Origin: Marchantia polymorpha subsp. ruderalis
Lineage: Eukaryota > Streptophyta > Marchantiopsida > Marchantiales > Marchantiaceae
Assembly (NCBI GenBank): GCA_037833965.1
Contig: AP031354.1
Coordinates: forward strand, 16,470,001-16,534,000
DNA length: 64,000 nucleotides
Direction of reading: 5' to 3'
Made by a program: the position numbers and the translations under genes
Notes under the pieces: generated by a model
Database searches by the model: none
What the model saw: only the letters and a program-made list of their open reading frames with translations
What the model was told of the DNA's origin: nothing
Part shown: in pieces, positions 46,899-57,168 of the stretch
How the letters are laid out: every line of letters begins with the position of its first letter
Position numbering within the stretch: position 1 is the first letter of the stretch

Positions 46899-48830
46899 TT
46901 ACTCTCGGAATAAACGGTTCCAGCTTTTCAATTTCATCATCATCTCAATGTTTTCATCAGATAATTTAGATCTATCAGGACGAACAAATCCACCACTCTC
47001 CGAAAATGCCGATTCAGACGCCACAGAAGAACCTTGAATCATCAACGTGTTTCTCGCCATCAGGGATAACGTTGGAAAACGATTGCTATGCTGTTTCCAC
47101 CATAGCAATACGTCGGACACACGACGATCCGCTTTCGCCGTGAGCATGAAGAAGTCATCGACCTCGTCAGTGTGTGCAACGTTTTCAATGGCACTGTCTC
47201 CTTCTCCAGCAAATAGATCAAATACACCAAAAGTTGGAGATGGCTGCACCTCCGAACACAAGCCGTAATCCATCGTCAAAATGAATCGAAGTTGATCTTT
47301 GAGTTCCATCGTTTCAGAGGAAGCATTACTGGATCTAGGATCAAGAAGCAAAGCCATTTTGGAGGCTTGACAATTTAGATTTGCACTATATTTAAGCAAC
47401 TTGAGCTCCATGGCAGTAGCAGCTTGTTTGATTATCGGAGTGGTAAACCCAGTGTCTAATTGTCCAGAACGGGTTTTTTCACACAAGGTAAGGAGATGCT
47501 TGTAGATCAGAGGCTGGAGAGAAAGTGAAATGTAGTCACGTCCACTAGCGGCGACAGTGCAATGGTACGCAGATTGCAAAAAGTCTTTGCATGATTTGAG
47601 AACACGCCAATCCATGTCGGACAAAGCCATATTGGCCAATCGGTCACAGAATTCTTCGGAGTTACAGAGCGCTGAAAATACACCACGATATTGAAATGAC
47701 TGGTCGATCATAGTGAACATGGTGTTCCAACGTGTCTCCATATCCAGACCTGGAACTTCAACAGGGCCCTTGGAAACGCCCAGCACAACTACCAATTCTG
47801 AAAACTTGACGCGGATAGCAACGGATCCACGAACAGCTTTGAGTATTTGACGGAGCATTTGCACTTCTTTTTTGATGAAATGTGTAGCATCATATACAAC
47901 ACGATTGATGACATGACAAATGCAGCGTATATGAAAACCATCCTCCAACCGAAGAGAGTATTGATCATTCAGATTCTCTCTCACAATGACCATGGCCGGT
48001 GGCATCTCGCCGCCACTATCGGATGTAATGGCCTTGATTTTGGACCACATGTTGTAATCTTTCACCACTGAGAGAATCAAGTCTGATGTAGTGTGTTGAT
48101 TGTGTGGAGGTGGAAAATAGCGAAATTCCAGTACAACAGACTGAAGTTTCCACTCTTCATCAATCCAATGAACTGTAATCACCATATAGCCACGCATCAC
48201 ACGAGACGACCAACAATCCAGAGTGAGAGCAATCGCTCCCTTGATAGAATCTATAGTTGAACGAAATTGTAGTAATGCTCGTTCAAAATGATCAGATAAT
48301 GAGCGTGTGAGAGTTTGCCGCGATGGTAGTGAGTAATGGGGGTTGAGACGTCGGCAAAATGATCGAAATGTCTCGTTCTCGACCAGGTTGAACGCTTGTT
48401 GGTGATCCACCACAAATGCAACCAAGGCATTTAAATTGGCTTCTTTGGACTCGTTGTCCAACTCATAAGGATCCTGCAGTTCACCATTTACACCAAAAAA
48501 GGTCTGCAGAGGATCGCCTGATTTGTGACCCTTTGAGATATTGTGTTTTACAAGGAGATGACGAGACAACGAACTTGTTCCAGTTTTGGCTGAAAATGAG
48601 GTAGTGCATCTACTGTTATGAGAACCTATGGGCTCAAGACAGATGATAAGGGATTTATTAGAATCTTTCACCAATTTGAAATGATTCCAAACCCAACTTG
48701 CAGAGGTTTTTGCCTTTCGTTTACGACCCGTGGATGTTGTCGCTGTCCGACCAGAGAGAACAATAGAGTCTTCATGTGTACTTGGAGACGAGTATGGGAT
48801 TGAATCCGCAATGAGAGAAAGGTCTGCCAT
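46899..48830 (-). CDS. hAT transposase
   Basis: A 643-aa single-exon frame with no stops. The N-terminus has a BED-type DNA-binding finger (WVWNHF 46-51; cysteines 64 and 75; SSLSRHLLVKH, with histidines 91 and 96); the cysteine spacing is wider than usual. The RNase-H core shows TLDCWSS (Asp205), ITSDSGGEM (Asp271), RCICHVIN (302-309) and METRWNTMF (365-373). The C-terminal hATC dimerisation domain has WWKQHSNRFPTLSLMARNTL and SSVASESAFS. Glu606 in that motif is the likely third acidic residue of the DDE triad. It should excise and reinsert the surrounding TIR element. All key residues are present, so it may be functional. A telomere-type repeat lies about 50-90 bp upstream of the ATG. Confidence 0.95.
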   Translation of the reverse strand: MADLSLIADSIPYSSPSTHEDSIVLSGRTATTSTGRKRKAKTSASWVWNHFKLVKDSNKSLIICLEPIGSHNSRCTTSFSAKTGTSSLSRHLLVKHNISKGHKSGDPLQTFFGVNGELQDPYELDNESKEANLNALVAFVVDHQQAFNLVENETFRSFCRRLNPHYSLPSRQTLTRSLSDHFERALLQFRSTIDSIKGAIALTLDCWSSRVMRGYMVITVHWIDEEWKLQSVVLEFRYFPPPHNQHTTSDLILSVVKDYNMWSKIKAITSDSGGEMPPAMVIVRENLNDQYSLRLEDGFHIRCICHVINRVVYDATHFIKKEVQMLRQILKAVRGSVAIRVKFSELVVVLGVSKGPVEVPGLDMETRWNTMFTMIDQSFQYRGVFSALCNSEEFCDRLANMALSDMDWRVLKSCKDFLQSAYHCTVAASGRDYISLSLQPLIYKHLLTLCEKTRSGQLDTGFTTPIIKQAATAMELKLLKYSANLNCQASKMALLLDPRSSNASSETMELKDQLRFILTMDYGLCSEVQPSPTFGVFDLFAGEGDSAIENVAHTDEVDDFFMLTAKADRRVSDVLLWWKQHSNRFPTLSLMARNTLMIQGSSVASESAFSESGGFVRPDRSKLSDENIEMMMKLKSWNRLFRE

Positions 48831-48882
48831 GCTTCACCTCAAAATTTCTGCATGCATATGACAAGACATATTAGAATATATT

Positions 48883-48918
48883 CCCTAAACCCTAAAAACC
48901 CTAAACCCTAAACCCTAA
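48883..48918. promoter_or_regulatory. Telomere-type (CCCTAAA)n telo-box upstream of the transposase
   Basis: Four to five CCCTAAA units, one with an AA insertion, lie 53-88 bp upstream of the transposase ATG (minus strand). Short plant telomeric motifs in promoters (telo-boxes) are known to enhance expression in dividing cells and can recruit repressive complexes. That it does either here is inference. Confidence 0.7.
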
Positions 48919-49425
48919 CTTACTTAATATATAGAAAAGAAATTTTTGGAGTAGTTAGCACCAAACAAGAAGTACGTGAAGAATTGTGATGATCTCCGAA
49001 ATACACGCCACAAACCCGGAAAAAGTATTGTTGTAACTTATTCGTTAATTCAAAAATTACCATCACCTTGGCGCAGAAGTCTCTTCTGCTGCTCATAAAC
49101 CGTTAAGTATACCTACAGGAATCACTGACAAAAATTAGTACTTATGCTAAACAAAATAAAATTAGAAAATGTAATTATGTATTATATTATTATGTAATTA
49201 TTATTGTAATAGTTTTATGTGAGTAGACCGAAAAGACTGAGAGAGCTGTTAATCAAACACAAAAGAAGTGACTCAGTAGAGTACTCCATGAAGGGGTTAA
49301 GTTTACGACGCTTGGTCTCAGAAAATGACGTGTTCATGACTTTCTTCGACACGTGAAAAGACGATGCATCTCGACGTGGTACTATCTATTGCTCTGAAGT
49401 GAGGAGAGATGATGAATGCACTCAC

Positions 49426-50635
49426 AGTACTTCAATGTTCATTAGCTCCCCCAATTCATCGGGTATGTTGCCGCTCAATGTGTTGCCTCTCAAATATCTG
49501 TTTGCATCGACCAAGAATATTAGTCGCGACTCAAACTCTACTCTCTGATCAGTACACATTCTGATCTTGGTGTGACAGGAGAGGAGGCAGCTCAATAGAA
49601 TGCAATTAGGTGCGACATCTGCTTCTGTTACGAATGTACAATTTGCCCGCGAGTGACTTACAGAGCTCGTAGAAAGGTCAGATTCCGAATCGACGAAGGA
49701 ATCGGACCCACCAGTCGGTTTTCGTGGAGCACTCTGCTCATTTAGCACAACAATTAGCGGGCGAAAGATGAGAGCAGCAACATGTCAGACCGCGGGACGT
49801 CGCTAATGGAAAGTTTGGCGACTACAACAAAGTCGAGACTGATAGCACAAAGCTTTCTCTAGGATCGGAAACCCACAAACCCAGCAGTGTCCTGAGAATA
49901 TGAGAAACAACAAGCCATGGACTCGTCAGTCCATCAAAATGTGATGACCTTGATACTTACAATCTCCTCAACTGCGTTAACTTTCCTAGCTCCGCTGAAA
50001 TGCTCCCACTCAGACGCTTGTAAGGGATATTTCTGCACAGGATTTAAAATTTAGTATTTCTCAGAAGCGAGGGCCATGCCTTCCATCAACGCTTCGCCTG
50101 CCAGCAGCACAAATAAACTTCGGATCCGATGTTGTGGAAAACTCAGGAGCTTACGCGGCTCCCACGAACTAAGGTAGGCTTTTCGCACGTCTTCATAGCA
50201 AAGAGGACTTACAGGTATGTGACACGGGAGGTGTTGGCATTGCATCTGACTCCCACCCACGCACACGGAGTATCGTCGCTCTTATTCCAAGAAGGGAGGA
50301 CGTCCTCAGGATTCAGTAAATTCGCCTTGAATCTCAACAAAATCTGACCTGCTCGAATCAATCAAACGACCAAACCGACTCGTCACTCGACGTACACGCA
50401 GAGTATCGCCAAAGAATGACACCAGAAATCCAAAATTACAATATCCCTCGCGGGAAGAGGAAGGTGGAATGAATCGCATGAATTGAAACCTGTGACAGAA
50501 ATATTGCGCAGGAAGAGCCCGGTCATTACCATCGTGGGTCAACGCATGGGCGTACCCGACGAGCAAAACCACCACCAGGGCGTACAAGTGGGCAGCGAGC
50601 CCGAATCTCTGCCTGCGTGCAGGCCACACCACCAC
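49426..50635 (-). pseudogene. 5' part of a FEI-like LRR receptor kinase gene, captured by the hAT
   Basis: Four exons join in phase on the minus strand: 50530-50635, 50213-50348, 49961-50032 and 49426-49497. Exon 1 encodes a signal peptide (hydrophobic LYALVVVLLVGYAHA). Exon 2 is an LRRNT_2 domain (LLRFKANLLNPEDVLPSWN, TPCAWVGVRC). Exons 3 and 4, each exactly 72 bp, are one LRR each (KRLSGSISAELGKLTQLRRL; NTLSGNIPDELGELMNIEVL). Order and spacing resemble plant FEI1/FEI2 receptors. All splice sites are intact and there are no stops, but no further LRR, membrane or kinase exon follows. It is thus a 5' gene fragment carried by the transposon. A transcript could give a secreted short LRR protein. 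Confidence 0.88.
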
Positions 50636-50677
50636 ACAAACGATGCTCTCAAGGGCAGCATTGCTCGCTGCTTCGAT

Positions 50678-50690
50678 CCATTATATACTA
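50678..50690 (-). promoter_or_regulatory. Possible TATA box of the captured LRR gene
   Basis: The minus strand reads TAGTATATAATGG here, about 46 bp upstream of the LRR start codon. This suggests the donor promoter was captured together with exons 1-4. It rests on sequence match only. Confidence 0.35.
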
Positions 50691-50892
50691 GATCTCAAAG
50701 ACTAAACGGTCGAATTCAACGGGTCTGAAAGACTGAACGGGTAGAACGTTCAAGATTCAAGACTCAAACGGGAACTCTCTTTTAACGATCGAATTTCTCG
50801 AATGAATCATGAAATGAACTCGTGTGCTCGTGAACTCAGTTGCTTCAAATTCATCATGGCAGAAAGACACAAGCCGTGATGGATTACGTGGA

Positions 50893-50979
50893 ATTACGCG
50901 GAATGCCATGGGAGGAGTCGTAAATTCTTGAATTCGGAGGGGATGGTGCAGGCCGGGCCTCGGACACGGATTCAGTGGC
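50893..50979. repeat. 87-bp direct repeat, copy 1, flanking the captured C7orf25 fragment
   Basis: The block starting ATTACGCGGAATGCCATG and ending GGATTCAGTGGC occurs here and at 51806-51892 with only two mismatches. The 826 bp between the copies contain the C7orf25-like fragment. Confidence 0.95.
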
Positions 50980-51413
50980 GATTCTTTCTTGATTCCACCC
51001 GCAGATGGACAGATGTGCGTCGGAATTCAGTCCCTCTAACACCGAATGATAGAGCCAAGGAAATCAACTCCTTCTTGCAGAACCGTCGGTGCAGTCCGTC
51101 GCGGGTGATGCAATATCCGATTACGCTCGTCTAGATATTCATCGATTAGATTCGAATTTCCTTTTTATATTCATCCAACAGCAACATTCTCTCAAAGTTC
51201 ATTGAGTCATTATCTGCTTGTAAATTACGAGGTAAGCTTATGGAGCTGGTTGTCGGAAGATGCTTCTGCTTGTTGAATATGCTTTTGGGCTGCGATCGTC
51301 GCCTTTAACGACGATACGCGCGTCTATATACGGAACCTGTTGTATAATTGTCGTCCTTGGCCGTGGATTCTGCATGGTCAGAGCTGAATTCAGCTGAGTA
51401 TTGACAGTTTCCA

Positions 51414-51805
51414 GGTTCGTTGCAGCACAAATTTCGATCACCTCGAGGCAGTTTTCGGGCTTCTGCAGAATCCCCTGGTGAGTGGAGTCACGGCAGTGAT
51501 GCACAATTTTGCGGTCTCAGCATTAGAAAGCTCTGCCGATGAACGGGAGTTGTCAAATGAAGAGCAGCCCGTCGCGCACGTAGACGTCGCTTGCATGCTT
51601 CATGGCAGGCCAGTGTGGCTGGTCGTATCGACCCGGAATCCTCGATACATAATGTGGCAGGACTCGGATAAAAGTGGCAAGGGGCTGAGATCGCGACTCC
51701 TCGTTCTGCTCAATGCAGCGAGCGCAGATGCTGTGAAACAGCCGGCGTCGATATTGCTTTGTTTCCTGTGCGATGTGGACGATGGAGTCGACAGAGGATT
51801 GAGGG
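51414..51805 (+). pseudogene. C7orf25/UPF0415 (DUF1308-type) gene fragment captured by the hAT
   Basis: An exon begins after a TTTCCAG acceptor at 51413. It reads CSTNFDHLEAVFGLLQNPLV, then VAHVDVACMLHGRPVWLVVS, TRNPRYIMWQDSDKSGKGLR and QPASILLCFL. These match the N-terminal half of the C7orf25 family, whose human member has a VDVVANGGHTWVKAIGRK block at the same place; plant relatives share RNPKYISW-type sequence. Homology stops exactly where the 87-bp repeat begins (51806), and the C-terminal DUF1308 part is absent. An upstream exon ending at about 51232 (..LVNYE) is possible. The function of the parent family is unknown. The fragment cannot encode the complete protein. Confidence 0.68.
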
Positions 51806-51892
51806 ATTACGCGGAATGCCATGGGAGGAGTCGTAAATTCTTGAATTCGGAGGGGATTGTGCAGGCCGGGCCTCGGACGCGGATTCAGTGGC
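51806..51892. repeat. 87-bp direct repeat, copy 2
   Basis: Second copy of the block at 50893-50979. From here to 52054 the sequence is hAT terminal DNA, with an open plus frame (51857-52075) that I do not recognise. Confidence 0.95.
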
Positions 51893-52054
51893 AGAGATCG
51901 GTTTCTCGGCGCACAGAGGCTTGTCTTGGACGAGGAATCGGCGAAGGCGGGGGATTACGTGGCGCCCTCGGCCTCGGCGTTCATGTTCACCGAGGGGCGG
52001 AGGCATCTGACTAAGCGGAAATTCGAAATTCTGACGATATTCGGAAATTTTTTT

Positions 52055-52074
52055 CCGGACCGTGGCCAAGCCTA
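52055..52074. repeat. hAT right TIR
   Basis: Exact reverse complement of 43632-43651, followed directly by the second copy of the TSD ATGTAGCA. Confidence 0.97.
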
Positions 52075-52082
52075 ATGTAGCA

Positions 52083-52763
52083 GGCGCGGTGCGGCTGCAG
52101 TAATTGCATCAGCGCCGCGGCCAAAGTCCGGCGGAATCGATCCTTGTAATTGCGGATCCTGTACCCATTCTTGGTAGACCTCCCGGTCTTGAACAGCTCC
52201 ACAAATTGCGCCTCTTCCTGCTTGGTCACCTTGATGCTCTCACTGTCGAAGAGGAGGTGCCCTGGCATGCCGGCACATCTCCCCAATGCCTGCGCCCAAT
52301 CTTGGACTGTCCACCGATCAACATGTGGACGCAATCCGCGCGAGGGTGGTCCCTGTGCCTCTAGCCACTGGCGCACCATATCCGCACAGATGTAGTTCCA
52401 TCCCCATAGCAAGAAATCGAGCTTTCTTGCTATCAAGCGCTCCTCGAAAGCGCGCAGCCCGTTCTGTGGTAGACGGAGCGGCAGCATCCGCAATCGGCCC
52501 GATCTCGTCATTGCGTTCTTGGAGTTCGCCCGCCCGCTCATTCTACTTCCGCTCCGCTCGAGCTCCTTTCTTCCTCGGCAAACTCTAATTGCCCTCAATT
52601 CCAAATCACGCGCACTCACTTCTCCCTCGATCACCAAGAAATCCTCTGCGCGGCGATGTCGAGAATGCTTAGCAGCCAGCAGATGGACGCGCGCAGCTCG
52701 CACTAGAGAATGGAATCGCGAATTCAAGAATGGGACGCTCTCCGCCGCCCGGTCGAAGGTCAT
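52083..52763 (-). pseudogene. Copy A element protein, N-terminal part (cut off by the hAT)
   Basis: The minus-strand frame encodes the first part of the element protein, up to LLQPHRACYI, where the hAT interrupts it. It then resumes at 43623. Conserved blocks shared with copy B are LPQNGLRAFEERLIARKLDF, GWNYICADMVRQWLE, HVDRWTVQDWAQALGRC and LLFDSESIKVTK. The likely start is one of the Met codons near 52541 or 52511, since conservation with copy B begins just upstream of them. I know no named Pfam domain with these motifs. It has the flavour of plant-mobile-domain proteins carried by transposable elements, which is only an impression. Confidence 0.7.
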
Positions 52764-52886
52764 GGTCGGCTCTTGCTCGTGGAGGACGTCTCAATTGATG
52801 GCCGCGCCGGCTCTACGCTGAAACGGTCTCCGCTCTCACGCGCGGCTTCACGCTCCGCCGTCGCCGATTAAACTCTCACGCTCGAA

Positions 52887-53550
52887 TTGGCGAATTTGAA
52901 CTCCGCGAGCGTACTACACCGCGGACATGGGTGCGCAGCGCCGAAGGCGGGTTTTCCGCCTTGCGCGGTACACTCGTTCGTACCGCTCCTCAGCCAATCC
53001 TCTTCTGCCTCGACGCGTGTGTCCGCATGTCGGACAAAAGTTCAACTCCCGCCTGCGCGCAGGCAGACTCCTCGGCGGATTCTCCGCCGGCGCGGAACTT
53101 CATCCTCCTGTGCACAGGCGCTCGCCTGTGCGCAGGCGAATTCCGTCCGCGGCGATGCGCTGGCGCGGAAGGCGTTGACCGCGGTCAACCGTCTCCGTCC
53201 AGACTGTCCGTTCCTTGTCTCTTCGTCGGCGCTTCCGCCGCCGCAACTCCGTCAGTCCAAGAGCGCATCCATCCGTCCCGTCCGTACGGTCCGTACGGAT
53301 TTTACTATTCTGGCGGCTCCTTGCTCGTCCGCGGCGCTGCGCTGGCGCAGAAGGCGCCGTACAATTTCTACCTCACAAGGCGCATTTCTAGGGCCCAAGG
53401 CGGATTTCCCGCCGACGCCGAAGCACCTGTGCACAGGCGGACGCCTGTGCGTAGGCAAACTTCGCACCTACCTCAAACCCTATTTCGCCTGTGCGCAGGC
53501 GAACTTCCTTCGTCCGCGCATAGGACAAAACTTCTCCGCCTGTGCGCAGG
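52887..53550. repeat. Cluster of CGCCTG-TGCR-CAGGCG micro-hairpins, copy A
   Basis: Short palindromes with arms CCTG/CAGG and a 4-nt loop (TGCG or TGCA) recur at about 53060, 53107, 53123, 53425, 53441, 53485 and 53536. More lie in the coding half at about 42495, 42830, 42870, 42885 and 42970. They mix with CGCCGAAGGCG-type triloop hairpins. The matching cluster of copy B uses CCTA/TAGG arms instead. Confidence 0.85.
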
Positions 53551-53971
53551 TGAAGAGTTGAGTATCTTACAACCTTCATAACTCCCGGAGTCCTTATCCG
53601 CTGTTGGCGTTCTTGGGCTCGTTGGAATCAGTGCGTCGAGCTCTTTCCAACGAGATCCTAGCTAAGTCAAGGCGTCCGGGGGTTGACCTAAATATGAAGG
53701 ATTTCCCTACCGCCGCGGACGCAGCTCCGAAGGCGGGTTTTGCGCCTTGCGCCGTAGGGATCCTAACTGCAGAGCTCGCAGGGAGGGTGGTGCCCGTCCT
53801 TACTGCTGCACCCAACTCCTAGATTCTACGAGATCCCTCGAGAATCTCCGCGATCTTCCGAATTCACTCTGTTTTGATGCACCGAAGGCTATTTACATTG
53901 CTGCCAGGGTACAGTTTTCCAAAAATGTTTTAATTTCCTCAAAATTACCAAAAGTGGGGTACCACATGTAG

Positions 53972-56900
53972 CGTCGCAGCGGTGTAAGAAGCTAAGGTGC
54001 TTCCCATCTGCGTTTTGCATTTTTTTTTTGCATCCCCGGAATTAAATTCAGTACGTAAGACTTGAAGTATCAGTGTGGCGACGTTGCTCAATTCGCTGGT
54101 TGTATGTTAGAAAAGCTAACCTATGAGCCCTGGTTGAAAATGGTCACCTGCCTTGTACCCCGTGGACATGAATTCTCATTTCCATATTTTGGACGGTTGA
54201 AAAATACATTAGAGACGACCTGCAGAAGGATAACCTGTCTTCTAAGAGCTCAGTCTGATTTGGTCGAGTCATGGACATAAAATTCTCTTGCTACTCTACT
54301 ATGGCGTTGGTACATGGCGGCAATCCGGAGAGCAGGATTTGATCCTTTTTTGTCGTCGACGTTGGCTTAAGATGTACATGCCGGTACGAGGAGACTCTTA
54401 GTAGGACTCATCTATCTGGCCCTTGTAAATCACGAAAGCCACTGGTAGTACAATGACGGAGAGAGAATTCCTTTGGAAGTTATCGGAAATGTAACAGGTG
54501 CAAGACGAAATGACCTCTCCGAATTTAGCTTCTCGGTATCTTTGACTGTCTCTCTGAAACATCGCGAAGATAATCAACAACGAAATTGTCCGAACTTATA
54601 GTGGAAGGGAAGGGCCCTCTTTTGTATGGATAGCGAAGTGACGCAAACCACATTGATGGCTACTAACTATACTTACCATATATCCATATGCTTTGGCCCC
54701 AAATATCACTGCATTGCGCAAGATCTGAAGATCCTGAGAATTTGTCCAGGTATTTGACTCAACATGAACATTTGAGCTTCAAACTCGTTAGCATGACCTC
54801 GGACTAGTATCCCGTCCGTGTAATCAGATCATAATTTATGATGATTCCATTTTCTCTAAAATATTATCCCATGTCGCAACCTGAATATGGTGCCAGGAAT
54901 TGCAGAGGAGCTGGATTCGAGTTACTAGATGTAATTAGTAATTAGATGTATTAGTAATACAGTATATGAATATAGAAATACAACTTATGACTTTCGAAAG
55001 TACCAACGGTACAAATGTATCTTAAATAAATTATATATGAAATTGAGTTGTGTGAAAATCTGTTTATAAAATAAAATAAAAAATTTTAAATTTGAATCAG
55101 ATAAGAGATTCAAAAGAAATTTCGAAGAAAAAATTATCTTTCGAAAAATGAAAGTGCATGAAAGTTTATAAGTAGTGTCACCGTATCATTACCTGCCATG
55201 AAAAAAATCATGAAGATTTACAGTGTTAGTGAAATGAGTAACTCTGTCAATAACGTTGTATGTGAAGTGTATTAGAAAAGATTGATCACATGCATATACA
55301 TGGAAAGAAAAGTAAATTTAAAACTTAATGGCAGCTTGAATTTGTTTTTATTACATTCAGATCTTGACTTATTTAGAATTTGACCTTGGGCCAAATAATT
55401 ATATAAAAAGTATCAGGTTATATTTTGAGAGTCTCAACAATGTGATTTTTCCAACAATTGTAGACAGTTAACCGAACTATTAGATCATTATAATAGTACA
55501 ATTTTGAATAATACTCAAGATTACAATTCATTTCAAAGTAGAGTAATCCAGCTTGACATGTCTTCAACAGAATAAGATGCGGTGGTTATCTAATGTACAT
55601 ACGAGAAAGTAGTGGCGCGTTTCATATATACTATATTGTATACGGTTACACTTCAATTGCACTTGAGAGAGTATATTGATTAATTTTTGTTTCACTTACA
55701 CCTCCCGTAATAATAATTTTCAAAACAAAGCGAAGTCAAAGGACAGTTGCTGTGAAGCTGTCGATGTGAGAAAACGACTTCATACATCCCCGATATTAAA
55801 AATGAAAGAGCAAGGACACCCAAGACACACAAGAGAAAAAGGCCAAAATACTCGAGCTCCATAAATTTAGAGGAGCTATGTTTCCCCTCATGGCTCTTAC
55901 TCGTCAGTACAAGGACGTGCTGTGGCTCTGTGTGTACATTTCTATTCTCAGTTTATTCTCATATTTATTTCCAAAATGATTCTCCAAATCCACTGGCGAT
56001 GAGCTGAGTGCGTATGGCCGATGCAGAGCATCAAGTATGTCGAACAGAGTAGGACTAATATCCTTAAGAGGTTGAACTGACTTCAGTGGCACAGTAACAA
56101 AAGCCAAGACTAAGAAATATTGGAAGGAAACCTTAGATTGTGCATCATTACTGTCAATACGATGAGCACCTCTCATTACATATCTTCATAAATTTCTGAA
56201 CATATAATCACCGAAGTAATCAGAAGCCTTTCAGTCGCTCTTTATTGAGCTGAACAAATTTGATTTCACGTTTTTTTTGGAGATATATTATGGTAAACTG
56301 AGCTCTGAGAATACTGAATTTACAGACTGTCACCTTGTAGTAAGAAAACTTGCATGTAGTCAGTAGTTCTTTTTCTATAAAAATCAGAATAAAATTACAA
56401 ATCTCATCGCAGTGAGATTCACTGGAAAATAGAAATGTCCATTTTCTGAGAACAAATCTGTTGGGCCCAGGGTCCAAATATCCTTCTTCACTGGAGAAAG
56501 TATACTCAGTCTGAATCGCCTGTTGCTTATTCCAATTGGACAACTTCGCTCTAAGCATTGGTAATCTACCGTTACTGTGTTCGAGAGGATAACGGCCTGT
56601 CAGATGGCGAAGGGTCACATTATATGGATTTATTACATAATAATATACACATTTCACAGTTGACTTAGTAAACTAAAGAAACGTATAGATCTGATGCAAG
56701 GGCTGAAAACCGTACAATTCGTGTATCGCCTGGTCCAAGCTCGTACTCGGACGGTTTCCTGAATTAGATTTGGAACGGCAAAGCACATCAAAGAATTGAA
56801 ATCCTCCGAACAGACATAAGCGTGGTCGAGTCCTGCATTGACCTTTGGTGCCAGGGACAATCGATCTAGGACCCGAGTCTGCTTTCGGTCTGAGCATTTC

Positions 56901-57168
56901 ATGATGGCCTGTGGAGCGGTTCTGTACTCCCGTTTCAAATGATATCGGACACAGACCAGGGCTCTCCTTTCTCTGTGGTCAAAGCGACCTGTCCTTTCTA
57001 ACCGTCAACGATCCATGGTGGTTGGTAACTTTGTGGATGTGTTCGTTGACCAGAAAGATCACATGCACACAATACGCCTTCCTTGACGCAAGACACTACT
57101 ATGCACCATATAGTTTTTAAGTGTCAACAGTGCTCGCATGCGCACAGTATATGATAATGCTTCCTCAG
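53972..57168. other. DNA between element copies A and B, no gene seen
   Basis: Mostly AT-rich from 54850 to 56700. ORFs on the minus strand (55904-56176, 56220-56657, 56654-56938) and plus strand (54062-54280) have no recognisable domains. No repeats linking the two elements beyond their own ends were noticed. Confidence 0.45.

Larger units (their letters stand above)
43632..52074 (-). mobile_element. 8.4-kb hAT transposon carrying host gene fragments (Pack-hAT)
   Basis: Perfect 20-bp TIRs beginning TAGGCTTGGCCACGG lie at 43632-43651 and 52055-52074, flanked by a perfect 8-bp TSD, ATGTAGCA (43624-43631 and 52075-52082). It lies inside the coding region of element copy A. In window order it holds subterminal GGTTAACC/GGTCCGG motifs, an AT-rich spacer, a 301-bp tandem array, an intact transposase (minus), a telomere-type repeat, about 500 bp with nothing recognised (48919-49425), four exons of a FEI-like LRR receptor (minus), two 87-bp direct repeats, and a C7orf25-like fragment (plus). 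TIR sequence, TSD length and transposase all agree on hAT. Strand is given for the transposase. Confidence 0.93.
40194..53966 (-). mobile_element. GC-rich TGT..ACA element, copy A (split by the hAT transposon)
   Basis: The termini are TGTAATAACCCACTAAAGG (left) and, reverse-complemented, TGTGGTACCCCACTTTTGG (right): an imperfect inverted repeat with TG..CA ends. A 5-bp TSD, TGTAG, flanks it (40189-40193 and 53967-53971). Removing the 8443-bp hAT and one copy of its 8-bp TSD leaves about 5.3 kb. It has the same layout as copy B: a left non-coding kilobase with (AC)n at about 40390-40410, a large minus-strand coding region, and a GC-rich right kilobase full of small hairpins. No direct terminal repeats, reverse transcriptase or transposase are seen. 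It may be a solo giant LTR, a non-autonomous retroelement, or a TIR DNA element. Confidence 0.82.

Noticed and set aside
51857..52075. Plus-strand frame running into the hAT right TIR
   Set aside because: It follows the end of the C7orf25 homology in a different frame and matches nothing I know. It is probably terminal transposon DNA.
53040..53550. CRISPR-like appearance of evenly recurring GC palindromes
   Set aside because: Spacing is irregular, the units are only 12-16 bp, the context is eukaryotic, and there are no cas genes.
52887..53581. Long plus-strand ORFs in the right part of element copy A (224 and 216 codons)
   Set aside because: They are open because the DNA is GC-rich and hairpin-dense. 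Several overlapping frames are open at once, and the matching copy B region does not keep them.
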